Assembly (NCBI RefSeq): GCF_001889045.1
Contig: NZ_CP018155.1
Span: 2,854,001 to 2,918,000, forward strand
Reading direction: 5' to 3'
Length of the DNA stretch: 64,000 nucleotides
Source: Tenacibaculum todarodis
GTDB lineage: Bacteria > Bacteroidota > Bacteroidia > Flavobacteriales > Flavobacteriaceae
This document shows positions 18,083 to 28,200 of this stretch, in pieces. Position 1 is the stretch's first letter. Each line of letters opens with the position of its first letter. The position numbers were made by a program, and so were the translations under genes. Under the pieces are notes generated by a model. That model saw only the letters and a list, made by a program, of their open reading frames with translations. It had not been told where the DNA came from and did not search any database.

Positions 18083-18946
18083 ATGAAAAAAGTATTTACT
18101 TACGCTTTCTTATTATTTTCTATTGTAACTTTTTCTCAAAAAGATTTTACAGGAAAAGCAGTCTACATGTCTAAAACAACAATGGATATGAATAATTTTG
18201 GAGGAAGACAAATGACTGACCAAAGAAAAAAACAGATCCAAGAACGTATGAAATCTATGTTAGAAAAGACGTTTACGTTAAACTTTAACAAATCCGAATC
18301 TTTATACAAAGAAAACGAAAAATTAGAAGCTCCTGGCGGCGGACGAGGTTTTAGATTTGGAGGCATGTCTGGTGGCGGAACTCAATATAAAAACAGTGCA
18401 GATAAAGTAGCCTTAGAGTCGACAGAGTTTTTTGGAAAACAATTTTTAATTTCGGATGATATGAGTCAGCCAAAATGGGAGTTAGGTTCTGAATCTAAGC
18501 AAATAGGAAACTACACGGCTTTTAAAGCTACAATGTTAAAAGAAGTTGATCCAACAGATTTTTCTAACTTCAGAAGAGGTCCAAGAGGAAATAATAATAA
18601 AGACGAAGCTAAAAAAGATTCTACAAATACAGCTTCAGATGAAATAAAAAAACCAGAAACGGTTTTAGTAACTGCGTGGTTTACACCACAGATTCCAGTT
18701 GGTACAGGACCAGGAGAATATTGGGGTTTACCAGGTTTAATTTTAGAAGTTAGTACAGGTAGAACAACAATACTTTGTACAGAAATTGTAATTAATCCAA
18801 CTGAAGAAAGCACTATTTCTAAACCAACAAAAGGAAAAGAAATTTCTAGAGAAAAATACAACGAAGTTGTAAAAGTTAAAATGGAAGAATTGAGAGAGCG
18901 TTTTAGAGGTCGTGGCGGAAGAGGTCGTGGCGGAAGAGGGCGTTAA
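18083..18946 (+). CDS. GLPGLI family secreted protein (second copy)
   Basis: 287 residues, clear paralogue of the preceding gene: signal peptide (about 1-18, VTFSQ), shared TAWFTPQIPVGTGPGEYWGLPGLILEV block, and the shared ESLYKENEKLEAP segment. It differs in a Gly/Arg tail of RGRGG repeats at the C-terminus, in which GGAAGAGGTCGTGGC is repeated. The tail is strongly basic and could bind nucleic acid or polyanions, but that is speculation. Followed after 28 bp by the outer-membrane receptor gene. Confidence 0.9.
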   Translation: MKKVFTYAFLLFSIVTFSQKDFTGKAVYMSKTTMDMNNFGGRQMTDQRKKQIQERMKSMLEKTFTLNFNKSESLYKENEKLEAPGGGRGFRFGGMSGGGTQYKNSADKVALESTEFFGKQFLISDDMSQPKWELGSESKQIGNYTAFKATMLKEVDPTDFSNFRRGPRGNNNKDEAKKDSTNTASDEIKKPETVLVTAWFTPQIPVGTGPGEYWGLPGLILEVSTGRTTILCTEIVINPTEESTISKPTKGKEISREKYNEVVKVKMEELRERFRGRGGRGRGGRGR

Positions 18947-18974
18947 TCAATAAATATCAAGCAAATTTACACAC

Positions 18975-21725
18975 ATGAAAAAATTACTACTCGTAGCCAT
19001 TTTTATGGTTATAGGAACTGCTAATGCACAAATTACACTTACTGGTGTAGTAAAAGATAGTATTGGTAATCCTTTAGAAATGTCTAATGTTTTAGCATTA
19101 AACAAGTCGACTAACAAAATGCAATCATACGGTTTTACAGATGCAAGTGGGCGTTATAAATTATCATTATCTAAAAATACAGCTTTTGCTATTAAAATAA
19201 GTTACGTAGGTTTTATAACTGCGGAGTTTGATGTAGATGTAAAAGAAGAAAAACTGACTAAAAACGTTACTTTAAAAGAAGATAACTCTTTAGAAGAAGT
19301 AAATATTACCTATAAAATGCCTGTAACTATAAAAGGAGATACAATTGTTTACAATGCAGATTCTTTTAAAAACGGAAGCGAACGTAAGTTAGAAGATGTT
19401 TTAGAAAAGTTGCCAGGCGTAGAAGTTAATGATGCCGGTGAAATAGAAGTAGAAGGTAAGGTTGTTGAAAAAATAATGGTTGACGGTAAAGAATTTTTTA
19501 GCGGAGATACAAAATTGGCAAGTAAAAACATACCTTCTAATGCGGTTGATAAAATTCAGGTTTTAAGAAATTACAGTAATGTAAATCAGTTAAGTGGCGT
19601 ACAAAATAACCAAGATAGAGTTGCTATTAATATTAAACTAAAAGAAGGAAAAAAGAACTTTTGGTTTGGAGATGTTTTAGCAGGTGGTGGTTCTGCGCCA
19701 GATGAAGGTTTGTACCTTTTTCAACCGAAATTATTCTATTACACGCCAAAATACACGTTAAATGTTATTGGAGATGTTAATAATCTTGGAGAAGTTGTAT
19801 TAGATAGAAGAACCTTAAGAAGCTTTGGAAATAATTTTAGAAGCCAAAGTCCTTCAAACGGAACAAATATTGATATTTCTGATGCCGGAATCGGTTTTTT
19901 AAACGCAAGCGCAAGAAATGCAAATAGAATTGAAACAAAATTAGCTGCATTAAATTTCAGCTATTCTCCAAATTCAAAGTTAGATTTAAGTGGATTTTTA
20001 ATTTGGTCTGGTAATAGTAATGGGCAAAGAAATATTAACACAATAGATTATCTTGATCCAGATACGCCAGACGATACAGTTGATAACTCAACAAACCAAA
20101 CAAGTAATTCAGGGGTGTTTAAATTAAGTGCTGGTTACAAGAAAAACGCTAACAATCAATTAAATTATAATATTTCTGGACGTTTTACAAACGAGTATAA
20201 AACGGAAGATGTAAACTCTTTTGTATTAAGTGATATTGCAGAAAAAGAAGATGCAACTCCTTTTACAATCAATCAAGACTTTAGTTATTTTTATACAGCA
20301 AGTGAAAAAAATATATTTGCTTTAGAGGTGAAGCACCTTTTGCAAGATGAAGATCCTTTTTATGCAGCTTCACTAGAAAATGATCCAAACAATAATGACG
20401 ATGCAAATAATGATGGTTTTGATGACGCAGCAGAAAGTTTAGGTTTAGATAGAACTAATTTGTTTTATGATTTAAATCAAGAAAGACGTGTTAAATCGAA
20501 CCAATTAGACGCAAAGTTAGATTACTATTATATTTTAAATGATAAAAGTAATTTAAATGTTGTTGCAGGTACAATTTTAAGTACTCAAAACTTTAATTCT
20601 AGATTTTTTCAAACGTTAGATAACGGAACAGAATTTACTCCAGATCCAACAATTGATGGAATAGACAATCCTATTACTACCAATGATACTGAATATAATT
20701 TCACGGATATTTATGCAGGTTTAAGATACCGTTTAAAATCAGGTATCTTCACATTTACACCTGGATTTACGTTGCATTCTTACAGTTCGGAAAATACACA
20801 ATTTGGAAACGAGTATTTCCAAGACGAATTTGTTAGTTTGCTTCCAGAGTTTGAAATGGTAACGCAGTTTAAGAAAAGTGAAAGCTTAACCTTAAGTTAT
20901 AAGAAAGAAATTAATTTTACAGATGTAAATCAAATTGCAAGAGGTATTGTTGCTAATAACTATAATTCTTATTTTGCTGGTAATGCAGATTTGGTAAACT
21001 CAAGCTTTCATAACCTATCATTATTCTACAGAAGCTTTAACTTGTTTAATAACAGCTCTGTTTTTGCAAGAGTAAATTATAGAAAAACAGCCGATCAAGT
21101 TAATAGTAATACTATTTTTGAACCAGGTTCAGTAGTGTCAAGTAGTACAACTATAAACTCACCTTTTAGTAATGAAAGTATAAGTTCTTTCTTCTCAGCT
21201 AGTAAGTCTATTAGAAAGCTACAATTTAGAGTAGGAGGAAACTTCTCTTATAATAAATCGTATCAGTTTATAAACTCTTTAGAGAATGTAAGTAAGATTT
21301 ATAACACAGGATTAAATACTAGAATTGGTACAAATTTTAGAGAAGCGCCAAATGTAAGTTTAAACTATAGAGTTTCTTTTTCTGACCAAGAAAATAGTTC
21401 TAGAGAAGGAACCATTAAAAGTGTTACACATGCGCCATCAATAAATTTTGATGCTTATATCTGGAATTCTGTAACCTTAACTTCAGATTATTCTTTTACA
21501 GATGTTAGGCAAAACGGAGCTAGTACAAATACTTTTGATATTTGGAATGCTAAATTAGCATACAGAAAAGACAAAGATGCTAAATGGGAATATGAAATAG
21601 TAGGTAATAATCTATTAGGAACCGGATCTCAAACTTCTGTAAACCAAAGTATTCTTTCTTTTAGTATTAACGAAAGATTTATTTTACCAAGGTTTATAAG
21701 TTTTAGAGTTAGATATCAATTGTAA
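18975..21725 (+). CDS. TonB-dependent-receptor-like outer-membrane beta-barrel protein
   Basis: 916 residues. Signal peptide about 1-18 (ending ANAQ), then a carboxypeptidase-regulatory-like (CarboxypepD_reg) domain (about 22-105), a plug-like domain (KLEDVLEKLPGVEVNDAGEI..., about 120-225) and a long beta-barrel to the C-terminus (FISFRVRYQL). This is the architecture of the outer-membrane beta-barrel/TonB-receptor-like proteins of Bacteroidota. No SusD partner is adjacent; it is instead linked to the two GLPGLI genes. Substrate unknown. Confidence 0.88.
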   Translation: MKKLLLVAIFMVIGTANAQITLTGVVKDSIGNPLEMSNVLALNKSTNKMQSYGFTDASGRYKLSLSKNTAFAIKISYVGFITAEFDVDVKEEKLTKNVTLKEDNSLEEVNITYKMPVTIKGDTIVYNADSFKNGSERKLEDVLEKLPGVEVNDAGEIEVEGKVVEKIMVDGKEFFSGDTKLASKNIPSNAVDKIQVLRNYSNVNQLSGVQNNQDRVAINIKLKEGKKNFWFGDVLAGGGSAPDEGLYLFQPKLFYYTPKYTLNVIGDVNNLGEVVLDRRTLRSFGNNFRSQSPSNGTNIDISDAGIGFLNASARNANRIETKLAALNFSYSPNSKLDLSGFLIWSGNSNGQRNINTIDYLDPDTPDDTVDNSTNQTSNSGVFKLSAGYKKNANNQLNYNISGRFTNEYKTEDVNSFVLSDIAEKEDATPFTINQDFSYFYTASEKNIFALEVKHLLQDEDPFYAASLENDPNNNDDANNDGFDDAAESLGLDRTNLFYDLNQERRVKSNQLDAKLDYYYILNDKSNLNVVAGTILSTQNFNSRFFQTLDNGTEFTPDPTIDGIDNPITTNDTEYNFTDIYAGLRYRLKSGIFTFTPGFTLHSYSSENTQFGNEYFQDEFVSLLPEFEMVTQFKKSESLTLSYKKEINFTDVNQIARGIVANNYNSYFAGNADLVNSSFHNLSLFYRSFNLFNNSSVFARVNYRKTADQVNSNTIFEPGSVVSSSTTINSPFSNESISSFFSASKSIRKLQFRVGGNFSYNKSYQFINSLENVSKIYNTGLNTRIGTNFREAPNVSLNYRVSFSDQENSSREGTIKSVTHAPSINFDAYIWNSVTLTSDYSFTDVRQNGASTNTFDIWNAKLAYRKDKDAKWEYEIVGNNLLGTGSQTSVNQSILSFSINERFILPRFISFRVRYQL

Positions 21726-21747
21726 CAAAATATATAAATTGAATAAT

Positions 21748-21785
21748 AAAAAAGCCTCGTAAATTTAAATTTACGAGGCTTTTTT
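21748..21785. terminator. Terminator of the GLPGLI/receptor operon
   Basis: A 19-bp perfect palindromic arm starting AAAAAAGCCTCGTAAATTT, followed by its complement and a T tail. Confidence 0.88.
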
Positions 21786-21806
21786 ATTTTGCTGTTTTTG
21801 AGATGT

Positions 21807-21862
21807 TTCGCTAACTTAAATGATATGCCGAGTTTTAATTCGATATATCAGGAGTTAGCGAA
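21807..21862. repeat. Two-armed inverted repeat between converging terminators
   Basis: TTCGCTAACT (21807-21816) is perfectly complementary to AGTTAGCGAA (21853-21862); inside it TGATAT pairs with ATATCA. It sits between the receptor-operon terminator and the metK terminator, in a region with no genes. Confidence 0.55.
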
Positions 21863-21911
21863 GTTAGGTTTTTAAAATTAAAAAATCAAGGAGGAAAACC
21901 TTGTTTAAAAC

Positions 21912-21943
21912 AAAAAAAGCACAACAATTGTTGTGCTTTTTTT
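21912..21943. terminator. Terminator of metK
   Basis: Palindrome with core GCACAACAATTGTTGTGC flanked by runs of A and T, located just after the metK stop on the minus strand. Confidence 0.85.
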
Positions 21944-21964
21944 AATATTTACAAGTTGTAATAA

Positions 21965-23221
21965 TTACAAACTAAATGCTTGTTTAACTTGAGGTACATA
22001 ATCTAATTTTTCCCAAGTAAAAGTTTCTACTTCTTGAGAAACTGTTTCTCCCATTGGGTTAGAAAACGTTACTGTCTTTACTTCTGGAGTTCTTCCCATG
22101 TGTCCGTAAGCAGCAGTTTCAGAATAAATTGGTGTTCTTAATTTTAAACGTTTTTCAATAAAATAAGGTCGCATATCAAAAATAGTTTCTACTATTTTAC
22201 TAATCTCTCCATCTGTTTTATCTATAGTTGCAGTTCCGTAAGTTTCAACGTTAATACTTGTTGGTTTTGCAACACCAATAGCATACGAAACTTGTACTAA
22301 AACTTCTTTACATAAACCTGCGGCAACTAAATTTTTAGCAATATGTCTTGTTGCGTAAGCGCCTGATCTATCAACTTTTGAAGGGTCTTTTCCAGAGAAA
22401 GCTCCACCACCGTGTGCACCTTTTCCTCCATAAGTATCAACAATAATTTTACGTCCTGTTAAACCAGTATCTCCGTGAGGACCACCAATTACAAAAACAC
22501 CAGTTGGATTAATATGATAGGTAATATTGTCTGTAAATAACGTTTGAATATGTGCTGGTAACTTTGCAACAACTCTAGGAATTAAAATTTCAACAATATC
22601 CTTTTTAATTTTTGCTAACATAACATCGTCAGATGAATCAAAATCATCATGTTGTGTAGAAATTACAATTGCATCAATTCTTTGCGGAACATTATCGTCA
22701 GAATACTCAATAGTTACTTGAGATTTTGCATCTGGACGTAAATACGTAATATCGTTATTCTCTCTTCTAAGTTCAGCAAGCTCAATTAATAATCTGTGCG
22801 ATAATTCTAATGCCAAAGGCATGTAGTTTTCAGTTTCAGCAGTTGCATAACCAAACATCATTCCTTGGTCTCCAGCTCCTTGTTCTTCTGGGTTTGCTCT
22901 GTCAACTCCTTGGTTAATATCTGGAGATTGTTCGTGTATTGCAGAGAAAACTCCACAAGAATTTCCGTCGAACATATATTCGCTTTTTGTGTAACCAATT
23001 TTATTGATTACATCTCTAGCAATTTGCTGAACGTCTAAGTAGGTTTTAGACTTAACTTCACCAGCCAAAACAACTTGACCAGTTGTTACTAATGTTTCAC
23101 AAGCAACTTTTGAAGTTGCATCAAAAGCTAAAAAATTATCGATTAGTGCATCACTAATTTGATCTGCAACTTTATCTGGGTGACCTTCAGAAACACTTTC
23201 TGAGGTAAATAAATATGACAT
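21965..23221 (-). CDS. metK: S-adenosylmethionine synthetase
   Basis: Makes SAM from methionine and ATP. The 418 residues carry the family signatures: [20 protein letters not shown] at the N-terminus, [12 protein letters not shown], the P-loop-like [19 protein letters not shown], and ligand residues for Mg/K. It is somewhat longer than E. coli MetK (384), mainly in the middle and C-terminal domains. On the minus strand its 5' leader (23222 to about 23350) contains a candidate SAM-II-class riboswitch, which would give direct feedback by its product. Confidence 0.96.
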   Translation of the reverse strand: MSYLFTSESVSEGHPDKVADQISDALIDNFLAFDATSKVACETLVTTGQVVLAGEVKSKTYLDVQQIARDVINKIGYTKSEYMFDGNSCGVFSAIHEQSPDINQGVDRANPEEQGAGDQGMMFGYATAETENYMPLALELSHRLLIELAELRRENNDITYLRPDAKSQVTIEYSDDNVPQRIDAIVISTQHDDFDSSDDVMLAKIKKDIVEILIPRVVAKLPAHIQTLFTDNITYHINPTGVFVIGGPHGDTGLTGRKIIVDTYGGKGAHGGGAFSGKDPSKVDRSGAYATRHIAKNLVAAGLCKEVLVQVSYAIGVAKPTSINVETYGTATIDKTDGEISKIVETIFDMRPYFIEKRLKLRTPIYSETAAYGHMGRTPEVKTVTFSNPMGETVSQEVETFTWEKLDYVPQVKQAFSL

Positions 23222-23290
23222 AATAAATCTTCTTTAATATTTTTATTTGAGAAATAAATTTGGATTGCTTGGTCGCTTAAAGAAGTAGAA

Positions 23291-23352
23291 AATTACTGCT
23301 TTAGCATTTTTTTATTGAGGTTGCAATCAGTTCAAATTTTTCCTCCAATTCT
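23291..23352 (-). promoter_or_regulatory. Candidate SAM-II-class riboswitch in the metK leader
   Basis: Read on the minus strand: P1 GAGG/CCTC encloses a loop with TTTGAACTGATTGCAA; downstream AAAAAATGCTAAAGCAGT. The words ATTGCA and TGCTAAA are those I recall as conserved in SAM-II, and loop ACTG (plus-strand 23328-23331) can pair with CAGT (23295-23298), giving the H-type pseudoknot of the class. A TACCTTTG box at 23364-23357 would start transcription directly at the 5' end of the element. A covariance search was not possible. Confidence 0.65.
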
Positions 23353-23474
23353 GAGGCAAAGGTAAGTCAATAATCTAAAATATTTTAAATTTTCACAAAT
23401 AATTATGAATGTCAAAAAAAAAGGTGCAGTAATCTGCTTATTTGTTAAATGTTTTAAAATAAATACTTTTTTAC

Positions 23475-23506
23475 TTGGATATTAAATTTTTCTGAACATA
23501 TATTTG
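23475..23506 (+). promoter_or_regulatory. Promoter of the metY operon
   Basis: TTG at 23475-23477 and TATATTTG at 23499-23506, spacing 21, fitting the Bacteroidota consensus and placed about 30 bp before the SAM-I aptamer. Confidence 0.72.
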
Positions 23507-23536
23507 CATTCACAAAGTTCAATAACTTATTGAAAT

Positions 23537-23657
23537 GTTATCAAGAAAGGTGGAGGGATTAGACCCTGTGAAACCTTAGCAACCCTTTTCGTGAGGAAAT
23601 GAAGGTGCTAAATTCTACTTAATTTCAGATTCATTTATCAGAAATTGGATAGATAAC
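23537..23657 (+). promoter_or_regulatory. SAM-I (S-box) riboswitch upstream of metY
   Basis: Conserved S-box core: GTTATCAAGAAAGGTGGAGG, GATTAGACCCTGTGAAACC, TTAGCAACCC and AAGGTGCTAAATTC, closed by P1 GTTATC (23537)/GATAAC (23652-23657). P4 hairpin AATTTC/GAAATT is present. No strong U-tailed terminator follows; two modest hairpins (23668-23683 and 23719-23736) lie in the 190-base leader, so control may be translational or by weak termination. Confidence 0.93.
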
Positions 23658-23800
23658 CCAAAAACAAATACACTTCCGTGTATCTGTATAATTCTTTATA
23701 ACATTTTTCTAGTAAGCTACATCTAAAATAGATGTGTTTTGACTTTTGGTTTAATCTCAAATTGGTTCAAAATATTTTATATTTTGTTTCTTTTGAAAAT

Positions 23801-23825
23801 GTCATTCCTGTAAAAACAGGAATCT
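23801..23825 (+). repeat. GTCATTCC-type repeat, copy 2
   Basis: GTCATTCCTG, AAAA spacer and CAGGAATCT form an 8-bp hairpin (ATTCCTGT/ACAGGAAT) ending 23 bp before the metY start. Related to copies at 4593, 41826 and 44868. Confidence 0.6.
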
Positions 23826-23848
23826 AAATTAACTCAAAAAATAGAAAA

Positions 23849-25123
23849 ATGAGTACTCAAAAATTAGCAACTAACGCGTTGCACGCAGGACATGATGTAA
23901 CTACAAACGGAAGTGCAAGAGCAGTTCCAATTTACCAAACATCATCGTATGTTTTTAATGATGCAGATCATGCTGCAAATCTTTTTTCATTAAAAGAATT
24001 AGGGTTTATTTATACACGTTTAAATAATCCTACAAATCAAATTTTACAAGATCGTTTAGCTGCGGTTGAAGGTGGTATTGGAGCCGTTGTTTTTGCTTCT
24101 GGAACTGCTGCAATTTCTACAGGATTGTTAACGCTTTTAAAATCGGGAGATCACATTGTGGCTTCAAGTAGTTTATACGGCGGAACTTACAATTTATTAA
24201 GTGTTACCTTACCAAGATTCGGAATTACAACAACGTTTGTAGATGCCTCTAATCCAGCTAATTTTGAAGCTGCTGTTCAAGATAATACAAGAGCATTTTT
24301 TGTAGAATCTTTAGGAAATCCGAAGTTAGATGTATTAGATTTAGAAGAGATATCTAAACACGCTAAAATTGCTGAAGTTCCTTTTATTGTTGACAATACC
24401 GTGGCAACACCAGCATTGTTAAATCCAATAAAACATGGAGCCGATTTAGTAATTCATTCTTTAACAAAATATATTGGCGGACAAGGAACTTCTTTAGGAG
24501 GCGCAATTATAGATGCAGGAACTTTTAACTGGGCAAATGGTAAATTCCCTGAGTTTACTGAACCTTCAGCAGGTTACCATGGTTTAAAATATTACGAAAC
24601 TTTAGGCGCAGCGTCTTTTGTTTTTAAATTAATTTTAGAAGGATTACGTGATTTTGGTGGTGCATTAAGTCCAACAAATGCCTTTAATATTATTCAAGGT
24701 TTAGAAACATTAACGGTTAGAATAAAGCAGCATTCAGAAAACGCTTTAGCATTGGCAAAATGGTTAGAGCAGCAAGATGCAGTTGAATGGGTTAATTATC
24801 CTGGTTTAGAAAGTAGTAAATACAAATCTTTAGCAAATAAATATTTACCAAAAGGGCAAAGCGGAATTGTAACTTTTGGAGCAAAAGGTGGTTTTGAAGC
24901 GGCAAAAACTATTTCTAATAAAACAAAAGTATTCTCTTTATTGGCAAACATTGGTGATACAAAATCATTAATTATTCATCCAGCAAGTACAACGCATCAG
25001 CAGTTAGATGAAGCAGCACAAGCAAGTGCAGGTGTTTCTCAAGATTTAATAAGATTGTCTGTTGGTATTGAAGATTTAGAGGATTTAAAAACTGATTTAA
25101 CAGCTGCTTTTTCAGAATTATAA
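23849..25123 (+). CDS. metY: O-acetylhomoserine sulfhydrylase
   Basis: PLP enzyme of the Cys/Met metabolism family that makes homocysteine from O-acetylhomoserine and sulfide. The 424 residues, with PLP Lys207 in HSLTKYIGGQGTSLGG, match the MetY (longer) subgroup; FASGTAAISTGLL and the C-terminal LIIHPASTTHQQL are conserved. It is the first gene after a SAM-I riboswitch and is followed by the acetyltransferase fusion that supplies its substrate. A second family member (MetZ-like) lies at 28818. Confidence 0.93.
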   Translation: MSTQKLATNALHAGHDVTTNGSARAVPIYQTSSYVFNDADHAANLFSLKELGFIYTRLNNPTNQILQDRLAAVEGGIGAVVFASGTAAISTGLLTLLKSGDHIVASSSLYGGTYNLLSVTLPRFGITTTFVDASNPANFEAAVQDNTRAFFVESLGNPKLDVLDLEEISKHAKIAEVPFIVDNTVATPALLNPIKHGADLVIHSLTKYIGGQGTSLGGAIIDAGTFNWANGKFPEFTEPSAGYHGLKYYETLGAASFVFKLILEGLRDFGGALSPTNAFNIIQGLETLTVRIKQHSENALALAKWLEQQDAVEWVNYPGLESSKYKSLANKYLPKGQSGIVTFGAKGGFEAAKTISNKTKVFSLLANIGDTKSLIIHPASTTHQQLDEAAQASAGVSQDLIRLSVGIEDLEDLKTDLTAAFSEL

Positions 25124-25138
25124 TATTAGTGTCTCCTT

Positions 25139-25195
25139 GAGCGCAGTCGAAAGGTCTTTTTACCTTTTGTAACTTATGACTTCTCGACTGCGCTC
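25139..25195. repeat. GAGCGCAGTCGA inverted repeat
   Basis: GAGCGCAGTCGA (25139-25150) and its exact complement TCGACTGCGCTC (25184-25195) flank AAGGTCTTTTTACCTT, itself a hairpin. CTTCTCGACTGCGCTCGAA is a sequence I recognise as a very common intergenic repeat in Bacteroidota genomes. Confidence 0.65.
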
Positions 25196-25227
25196 GAACA
25201 GACAAATAACTTTAATTTATCAAATAA

Positions 25228-28200
25228 TTGAAACATTTATTAGAACATATCAAAATAAAAAACTTCACCACAGAATCTGGTGCTTTAATTTCTGAATTGA
25301 ATTTAAGTTACCAGGTTTTTGGGAAAAGTTTAGGTACAGCACCCGTTATTTTAGTAAATCATGCTTTAACAGGAAACAGTGATGTTGCTGGAGAAAATGG
25401 TTGGTGGCAAGATGTTGTTGGGGAAGAAAAAGCCATAGACACAGCTGTTTATACAATTTTATCTTTCAATATTCCAGGAAATGGTTTTGATGGTTTTTTA
25501 ATTGAAAACTACAAAGATTTTATTGCCAGAGATATTGCGAGAGTTTTCTTAGAAGGATTAAATCAGCTAAAAATAACACAATTATTTGCATTAATTGGAG
25601 GTTCGTTAGGCGGCGGAATTGCTTGGGAAATGATGGTGATAAACACAAAATTAACCCAACACTTTTTGCCAATTGCAACCGATTGGAAATCGACCGATTG
25701 GTTAATTGCAAATTGTCAAATTCAAGAACAATTTTTAGTAAATTCTAGCAATCCTGTTCATGATGCACGCATGCATGCAATGTTATGTTATAGAACTCCA
25801 GAATCTTTTAAAGACCGTTTTAAGAGATCTAAAAATGAAAGTCAACAACTTTTTAATGTAGAAAGTTGGTTGTTACATCATGGAGAAAAATTACAGGAAC
25901 GTTATCAGTTGTCTTCGTATAAATTGATGAATCAGTTACTTAGAAGTATTGATGTTACAAAGAATGGAGAGAAAAAGATTGATATTTTAGATGAAATTGA
26001 AGCTAATATTCACATTATTGGTGTGGATTCTGATCTATTTTTTACTGCGGAAGAAAATAGAGAAACGCATAAAAAATTAGCATTAACAAAAGAAAATGTA
26101 ACCTACAATGAAATAAATTCGTTGCATGGACATGATGCTTTCTTAATAGAATATGATCAGCTTCAAAAAATAATAGAACCTATTTTCAATAAAGATTATA
26201 GACCAAAAAAAATGAAAGTATTAAAGTTTGGAGGAAAGTCTTTAGCAAACGGAAAAGGACTTAAAAATGCTATTGAAATTATCCTTAATAAGCATCAAAA
26301 CGGAGAAAAAGTAACAGTTGTAGCTTCAGCAAGAGGTAATACAACAGATTTATTAGAAGCTATTTTAGAGAAAGCAAAATCGAAAATAACCTATAAAAAG
26401 AAATTTAAAAAATTTAAAGAATATCAACAAGAACCTAATAGTAAAGTAGATTTATCCAAGGAGTTTAAAACGTTGGAAACCATTTTTGAAGGCGTTTCAT
26501 TATTAGGAGATTATAGCACTAAAATTAAAGATGAAGTTTTAGCGCAAGGCGAGTTACTATCAACTAAGATGGTAACAAGTTTATTGCAAAAAGAAGGTGT
26601 TTCGGCTAATGCTGTGGATGCAAGAGAATTAATTATTACAGATGATAATTTTGGAAATGCACAGCCAATTAATGCAATTTCTTCAGAAAATGTAATTTCA
26701 TTTTTTAAAGAAAATAGTAATACAGTTAATGTTGTTGCTGGTTTTATTTCATCAAATAAAAAAGGAGAAACAACAACTTTAGGAAGAAACGGAAGTAATT
26801 ACACAGCAGCACTTTTAGCAAATTATTTAGACGCAGATGAGTTGCAGAATTATACACATGTAAGTGGAATTTTTACAGCAAATCCAGATTTGGTAGCTGA
26901 TGCAAAGAAAATAGAAAAATTATCGTTTTCTGAAGCTAATGAATTAGCAAATTTTGGTGCCACCATTTTACATGCAAAAACCATTATTCCGCTTTTAGAG
27001 AAAAACATCAATTTAAGAATATTAAATACGTTTAATAAAGAAGATAAAGGGACTTTAATTACATCTGAGACTTCTGAAAAAGGAATAAAATCGATTTCAA
27101 CAATTGACAACGTTTCTCTTTTAAATTTTGAAGGAAGAGGTTTGTTAGGAAAAGTTGGAGTAGATGCACGTATTTTTAGAGCATTAAGCGATAAAAATAT
27201 TAGCGTAAGTATTGTTTCTCAAGGTTCTTCAGAAAGAGGAATTGGTTTAATAATTGATTCAAATAGAGCTTCAGAAGCAGTTTTAGCATTAGAAGCAGCA
27301 TTTGAAAACGATTTTTACTCGCAAGATGTAAATCAGATTTCTATTATAGAAAATGTAGCTGTTATTTCTATTATTGGTCAAGATTTAAGCGAATTTCATT
27401 TGCCTTATAACGCATTGATAAAAAATCAAATTGTACCTGTTTTATTTAACAATACAGTTACAGGTAAAAATGTGAGTTTAGTTGTTAAGAAAGATGAACT
27501 TCATAAAGCTGTAAATGTAATTCATGGTCAAGTTTTTGGAATTGCAAAGAAAATAAACATTGCCATTTTTGGTAAAGGAACCGTTGGAGGAACTTTAATT
27601 GATCAAATTTTAGAGAATACAGCTTCAGTTTTAGAGCGAAGAAAAATACAGTTAAACGTTTTTGCTGTTGCAGATTCTAAAAGAACTTTGTTAAATGAAA
27701 ATGGAGTTTCTAAAAACTGGGAGCAAGATTTACTAACAAACGGACAAGAAAATACTTCAATTGAAGATATTATTGAGTTTGCTAAATCGCATCATTTCGA
27801 AAACTTAATTGCGGTAGATAATACAGCAAGTGTGCCTTTTGTGGGTAATTATATTCAGTTTATAGAAGCAGGTTTCGATTTAGTTTCTTGTAATAAAATT
27901 GCAAATACCTTGTCTTTTGATTTTTACAAAGAAGTAAGAGCAAAATTAAAAGAATACCAAAAGCAATATTTGTATGAAACTAATGTTGGTGCTGGTTTAC
28001 CATTAATTGATACGATTCGTTTATTACACGAATCTGGAGAGAATATCACTAAAATTAGAGGTGTTTTCTCTGGAAGTTTAAGTTATTTATTCAATACTTT
28101 TTCAGCAGAAAATAGAAGTTTTTCTAAGGTTTTAAAAGAAGCAATTGATAGCGGATATACAGAGCCAGATGCAAGAGAAGATCTAGGTGGAAATGATGTT

